From the NCBI GenBank assembly GCA_963585895.1, contig OY757939.1:31782530-31846529 (forward strand): a stretch of DNA of 64,000 nucleotides. Reading direction: 5' to 3'. The first letter of the stretch is position 1, and each line of letters opens with the position of its first letter. The notes beneath the pieces are model-generated. The model was given only the letters and a program-made list of their open reading frames with translations, ran no database searches and was not told the DNA's origin. Origin of the DNA: Sepioteuthis lessoniana. Its lineage: Eukaryota; Mollusca; Cephalopoda; Myopsida; Loliginidae. The translations under genes were made by a program, and so were the position numbers. Below are positions 63,261-64,000 of this stretch, in pieces.

Positions 63261-64000
63261 TGGCAGAGAGTGCTTTTATCAAAAGAAAAATTTGCTTCTT
63301 CAGGAAGAAATGAAAAATCTTTTCAGTACAGACCAGCTGATTGTTAAATTCATAACTAACCTCACTGAGCTTGCTCTCTAACATATTCCTCAATCAGATT
63401 AATTATCAAAAGCAGGTCCTCTGCAATCAACCAACACAATTGTATACTGGTTTATTTCTTTAAGTAAAGAAATCTTATCTCTTAGTTGATGATATGTTCT
63501 CTATTTCTTTGTTATCATAAAGGAACATAAACCACTCGTTCAATCTACTCCTTGTAGATCAGCTGTTCTCCGAGAATAGGTGAGGTATTTTACTTACATA
63601 TCTTCAATTAAAAAAAAAGAAGAAAATCCCAATTCAGGAGATGACTGGAGTCAATACTGCTTGTGTTTGGTGATTATATGAGACCTGGTGAATCCAACTT
63701 GACCTTAAGGTTGTTTTCATACAAGAGCAACAAATATCTCTACCCAATATGAGGATCAACATCTGTGCAGCATCATATTGCCTGGTATAGATATACAGTT
63801 CACTTTTGCCAAATCACTGGACAAAAGAAATCAACTCTTTCCCCTAACACTGAGATGGAGCCCAGCTTGAATATCTTAATTTATGGCACAGCATATTGGC
63901 ATTGTTGTATTCCTTATTGGTTTTCCTGGAACCTGTTCTTTTACAACTTTCTGGTCAGTCTTTATTTGCCATTGACAGGCTCAACACCAGGCTACAATGA
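63261..64000 (+). other. 3' untranslated region, incomplete
   Basis: No AATAAA is present; ATTAAA occurs at 63607-63612 just before an A run, a possible but weak poly(A) signal. No further coding region is seen to the window end. Confidence 0.5.

Overview
This is AT-rich, intron-bearing animal DNA. It is dominated by one gene on the + strand and by a dense, mixed load of transposable elements. The repeats (tRNA-headed SINEs, an R2-like LINE, Penelope-like elements with GIY-YIG endonuclease remnants, Tc1/mariner relics, a miniature LTR element) and the NIDO-AMOP-VWD-EGF-TM gene architecture point to an invertebrate metazoan. I cannot fix the phylum from sequence alone.

The gene is a MUC4-type transmembrane mucin. 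The window opens inside a huge exon (1-16876, open in one frame for 5,625 codons) encoding a Thr/Ser/Lys-rich, almost cysteine-free mucin-like region. It contains a 23-unit 11-12-residue repeat array, a near-identical 1,138-bp duplication 5,178 bp apart, and four copies of a CATPA motif. Sixteen further exons, joined by GT-AG introns whose phases all agree, encode in order a NIDO domain, an AMOP domain, a VWD domain with a GDPH site, a Cys-containing linker, three EGF-like modules, one transmembrane helix and a cytoplasmic tail of about 103 residues ending at a TGA at 63258-63260. In total about 6,590 residues are visible. The start codon, signal peptide and promoter lie upstream of the window.

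The rest is intron. Introns 1-8 (16877-30639) hold scattered SINEs, a complete-ended Tc1 relic (22649-24099) and a palindromic Penelope-like insertion (25030-26306). Intron 9 (30795-35062) holds a decayed GIY-YIG retroelement and a SINE. Intron 12 (36777-51668, 14.9 kb) is the main transposon reservoir: two LINEs, one of them interrupted by a SINE with a 13-bp target duplication, LINE 3' fragments, a 775-bp LTR element with only a primer site, a polypurine tract and a gag stub between its LTRs, and a 570-bp solo LTR. Introns 13-16 (51742-63101) are packed with SINEs whose heads and tails are mixed between families, a 300-bp foldback element and mariner relics.

I see no second host gene, no structural RNA gene outside SINE heads, and no CRISPR array. 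The most interesting signals are the internal architecture of the giant mucin exon, the likely GDPH cleavage site, the tandem splice acceptor at exon 9, the miniature LTR element, and the modular SINE families.
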